The position numbers were made by a program, and so were the translations under genes. A stretch of 6,135 bases of DNA from an uncultured Bacilli bacterium (lineage in GTDB: Bacteria; Bacillota_I; Bacilli_A; RF39; UBA660): positions 1-6,135 of the forward strand of contig CANRCO010000073.1 of NCBI GenBank assembly GCA_947629125.1, read 5' to 3'. The notes under the pieces are model-generated. The model was not told the origin of the DNA. It saw only the letters and a list, made by a program, of their open reading frames with translations, and did no database searches. Shown here piece by piece: positions 4,874-6,135 of the stretch. Numbering within the stretch: the first letter of the stretch is position 1; every line of letters starts with the position of its first letter.

Positions 4874-5416
4874 TTAAACACCTACTTTTACAAATTCACT
4901 ATTATCAATATAAAGTACTATATCATCACCTTTTAAAGTTTTTGGTACATCAATAACTCTTTGATTAGTACTTCCTACATAATGAGCTTTTTCATTTGCT
5001 AATTTTAAAATAAATTTACCATCTAATAAAACATCAATATTATCTAAAAAATCAGCTAAATCTTTATCAGTTTTCTTTTCTTCCATTAATTCTTCCCATG
5101 TATAACCAGTATAACTCCATATTGTTTTATTAGGAAAACGTTCCCGAATATTCATTACTAAATTTTTTAAAGTTTTACGGTTATTAGGAAATAATGGGTC
5201 TCCACCGGAAAGTGTTATGCCATCACACCAATCTTGTTCTAATTCATGATAAATTTCTTCAACGGCATCATCATCAAATTCTAAGCCATCAAATTCATCC
5301 CAAGTTAAAGTGTTTTGACAAGCTGGGCATTTATGGTTACAACCACTAACCCATAAAACAACACGTAATCCTTCTCCGTTTAACATATCTGCTTTTGTTA
5401 TATTATGATATCTCAT
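4874..5416 (-). CDS. nrdG: Anaerobic ribonucleoside-triphosphate reductase activating protein (radical SAM)
   Basis: NrdG uses a [4Fe-4S] cluster and S-adenosylmethionine to generate the glycyl radical on NrdD. The 180-residue protein has the radical-SAM motif CNHKCPAC (Cys26, Cys30, Cys33) in GCNHKCPACQN, TLSGGDPLF (68-76) for SAM binding, SYTGYTWEEL (101-110), DVLLDGKF (128-135) and GSTNQRVIDV (148-157), all as in the family. The cluster is expected to be oxygen sensitive. The ATG is preceded by AGGTGGAGT (5426-5418), a strong site that contains the nrdD stop codon; the two genes are eight bases apart. It is the middle gene of nrdD-nrdG-dut. Confidence 0.96.
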   Translation of the reverse strand: MRYHNITKADMLNGEGLRVVLWVSGCNHKCPACQNTLTWDEFDGLEFDDDAVEEIYHELEQDWCDGITLSGGDPLFPNNRKTLKNLVMNIRERFPNKTIWSYTGYTWEELMEEKKTDKDLADFLDNIDVLLDGKFILKLANEKAHYVGSTNQRVIDVPKTLKGDDIVLYIDNSEFVKVGV

Positions 5417-5424
5417 TACTCCAC

Positions 5425-6135
5425 CTACATTGATTTTCTTTCTGATATTTCTACCATTTTAGCTTTATTAAGTCTTGTATCACCATGAACCCGAGAGTAA
5501 GATAAATAACCATTCATTCTATCGATTTTAGTTAAATCATCACTACCACATTTAGGACATGTATCCATATCTAATTCTTCATGACCACAGTTATTACAAT
5601 AAGCTAAAGACAAGTTAACCCCTTCATAAAAGCCGTATTCCATAGCTCTTTCAATATATGTTTTAAAGGCTTTTTTATTATAATTTATATTGTAACGAAC
5701 ATATTGAATTCTGCCACCTTTAAAGTAATCCCAGAATCTTTTTTCTAAGTCTTGTTTTTCTACACCTGTAATATCTTCCCATACACCACAGTGGAAGCTA
5801 TTAGAAACATATTCACGTGAACTAACACCTTCGATTACACCATATTTCTTTCTAAATTGTTGAATTTGTAAACCACATAAATTTTCAGCTGGTGTACCGT
5901 AAATTGCATATAAGATGTGGTCTTCTTTTTTAAATTCTTGCGTCTTATCGTTAATATATTTCATAACTTCTAAGGCAAATTGACCATCTTCAACAATAGA
6001 TTTACCATTATATAATACTTGTAATTCATTTAAAGCTGTAATACCAAATGAGGCAGTTGAAGCTTCTAGTAATGGTTCAATAGCTTCATTAGGTTTTAAA
6101 TGGCCTTTATAGAATCCTCCTTCACAATAAGCAAG
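5425..6135 (-). CDS. nrdD: Anaerobic (class III) ribonucleoside-triphosphate reductase, C-terminal part
   Basis: NrdD reduces NTPs to dNTPs by glycyl-radical chemistry. The frame is open from 5425 to the right edge, giving the last 236 residues; the 5' part and promoter lie outside. The visible ATG at 5964 is internal, since the frame continues upstream with conserved-looking sequence (EASTASFGITALNEL). The C-terminus has a zinc site, CNNCG and CPKCG (Cys180, 183, 193, 196 of the visible part), then the radical loop DRMNGYLSYSRVHGDTR, with the radical glycine about 27 residues from the end (Gly209 of the visible part). The residue before it is Asn, where several relatives carry Cys. It ends in TAG inside the nrdG ribosome binding site and is the first visible gene of the operon. 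Confidence 0.95.
   Translation of the reverse strand, partial: LAYCEGGFYKGHLKPNEAIEPLLEASTASFGITALNELQVLYNGKSIVEDGQFALEVMKYINDKTQEFKKEDHILYAIYGTPAENLCGLQIQQFRKKYGVIEGVSSREYVSNSFHCGVWEDITGVEKQDLEKRFWDYFKGGRIQYVRYNINYNKKAFKTYIERAMEYGFYEGVNLSLAYCNNCGHEELDMDTCPKCGSDDLTKIDRMNGYLSYSRVHGDTRLNKAKMVEISERKSM

Noticed and set aside
4873..4881. GTG at 4881 as the dut start
   Set aside because: The GTG is part of the AGGTG ribosome binding site that best fits the ATG at 4872, and conserved dUTPase sequence begins after that ATG.
5425..5964. ATG at 5964 as the start of a separate small nrdD-like gene
   Set aside because: The same frame stays open upstream to 6135 with protein-like NrdD sequence, so this is an internal methionine of a longer gene.

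Overview
This window looks like chromosomal DNA from a low-GC, anaerobic Bacillota/Mycoplasmatota-type bacterium, possibly a gut Bacilli lineage near RF39 or the Erysipelotrichales (the lineage is inferred). Support comes from strong AT richness, near-consensus sigma-A promoters, GGAGG/AGGTGA ribosome binding sites, T-run terminators, a Bacillus-like tRNA order, and an oxygen-sensitive class III ribonucleotide reductase. The standard bacterial code fits: tryptophans are TGG, every stop seen is TAA or TAG, and no reading frame needs TGA as tryptophan.

Left part (1-1599): two minus-strand tRNA genes, tRNA-Ser(UGA) then initiator tRNA-fMet, share one strong promoter and run off the left edge. 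Divergent from them are rpsT (ribosomal protein S20), with its own promoter and a terminator overlapping its stop codon, and then a membrane-anchored, extracellular transglutaminase-like protein with an intact Cys-His-Asp triad.

Middle (1581-2822, all minus strand): miaA overlaps the transglutaminase-like gene tail to tail by 19 bases. Upstream of miaA are a weak terminator, tRNA-Asn(GUU) with a consensus promoter, and an unannotated 32-residue single-helix membrane peptide with a strong ribosome binding site. MiaA modifies A37 of tRNAs reading UNN codons, and the tRNA-Ser(UGA) in this same window has the A36-A37-A38 signature of a substrate.

Right part (2823-6135, all minus strand): the 3' part of nrdD, then nrdG, then dut form a tight operon ending in a good terminator. 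Class III reductase acts on triphosphates and so makes dUTP directly, which dUTPase then removes. Downstream, with its own promoter, is a 466-residue membrane-anchored surface protein of the WRIIG / VRPVLYLKSN type.

The most unusual part is the leader of this surface-protein gene. An operator-like palindrome covers the -35 element. A short upstream ORF with a strong ribosome binding site runs into a nine-G homopolymer, which can also pair into a hairpin. Loss of one G would let the upstream ORF read through to a stop overlapping the surface gene's start codon, suggesting a phase-variable translational switch. The 3' end of the same gene has clearly different base composition, hinting at a recombined or diversified C-terminal cassette.
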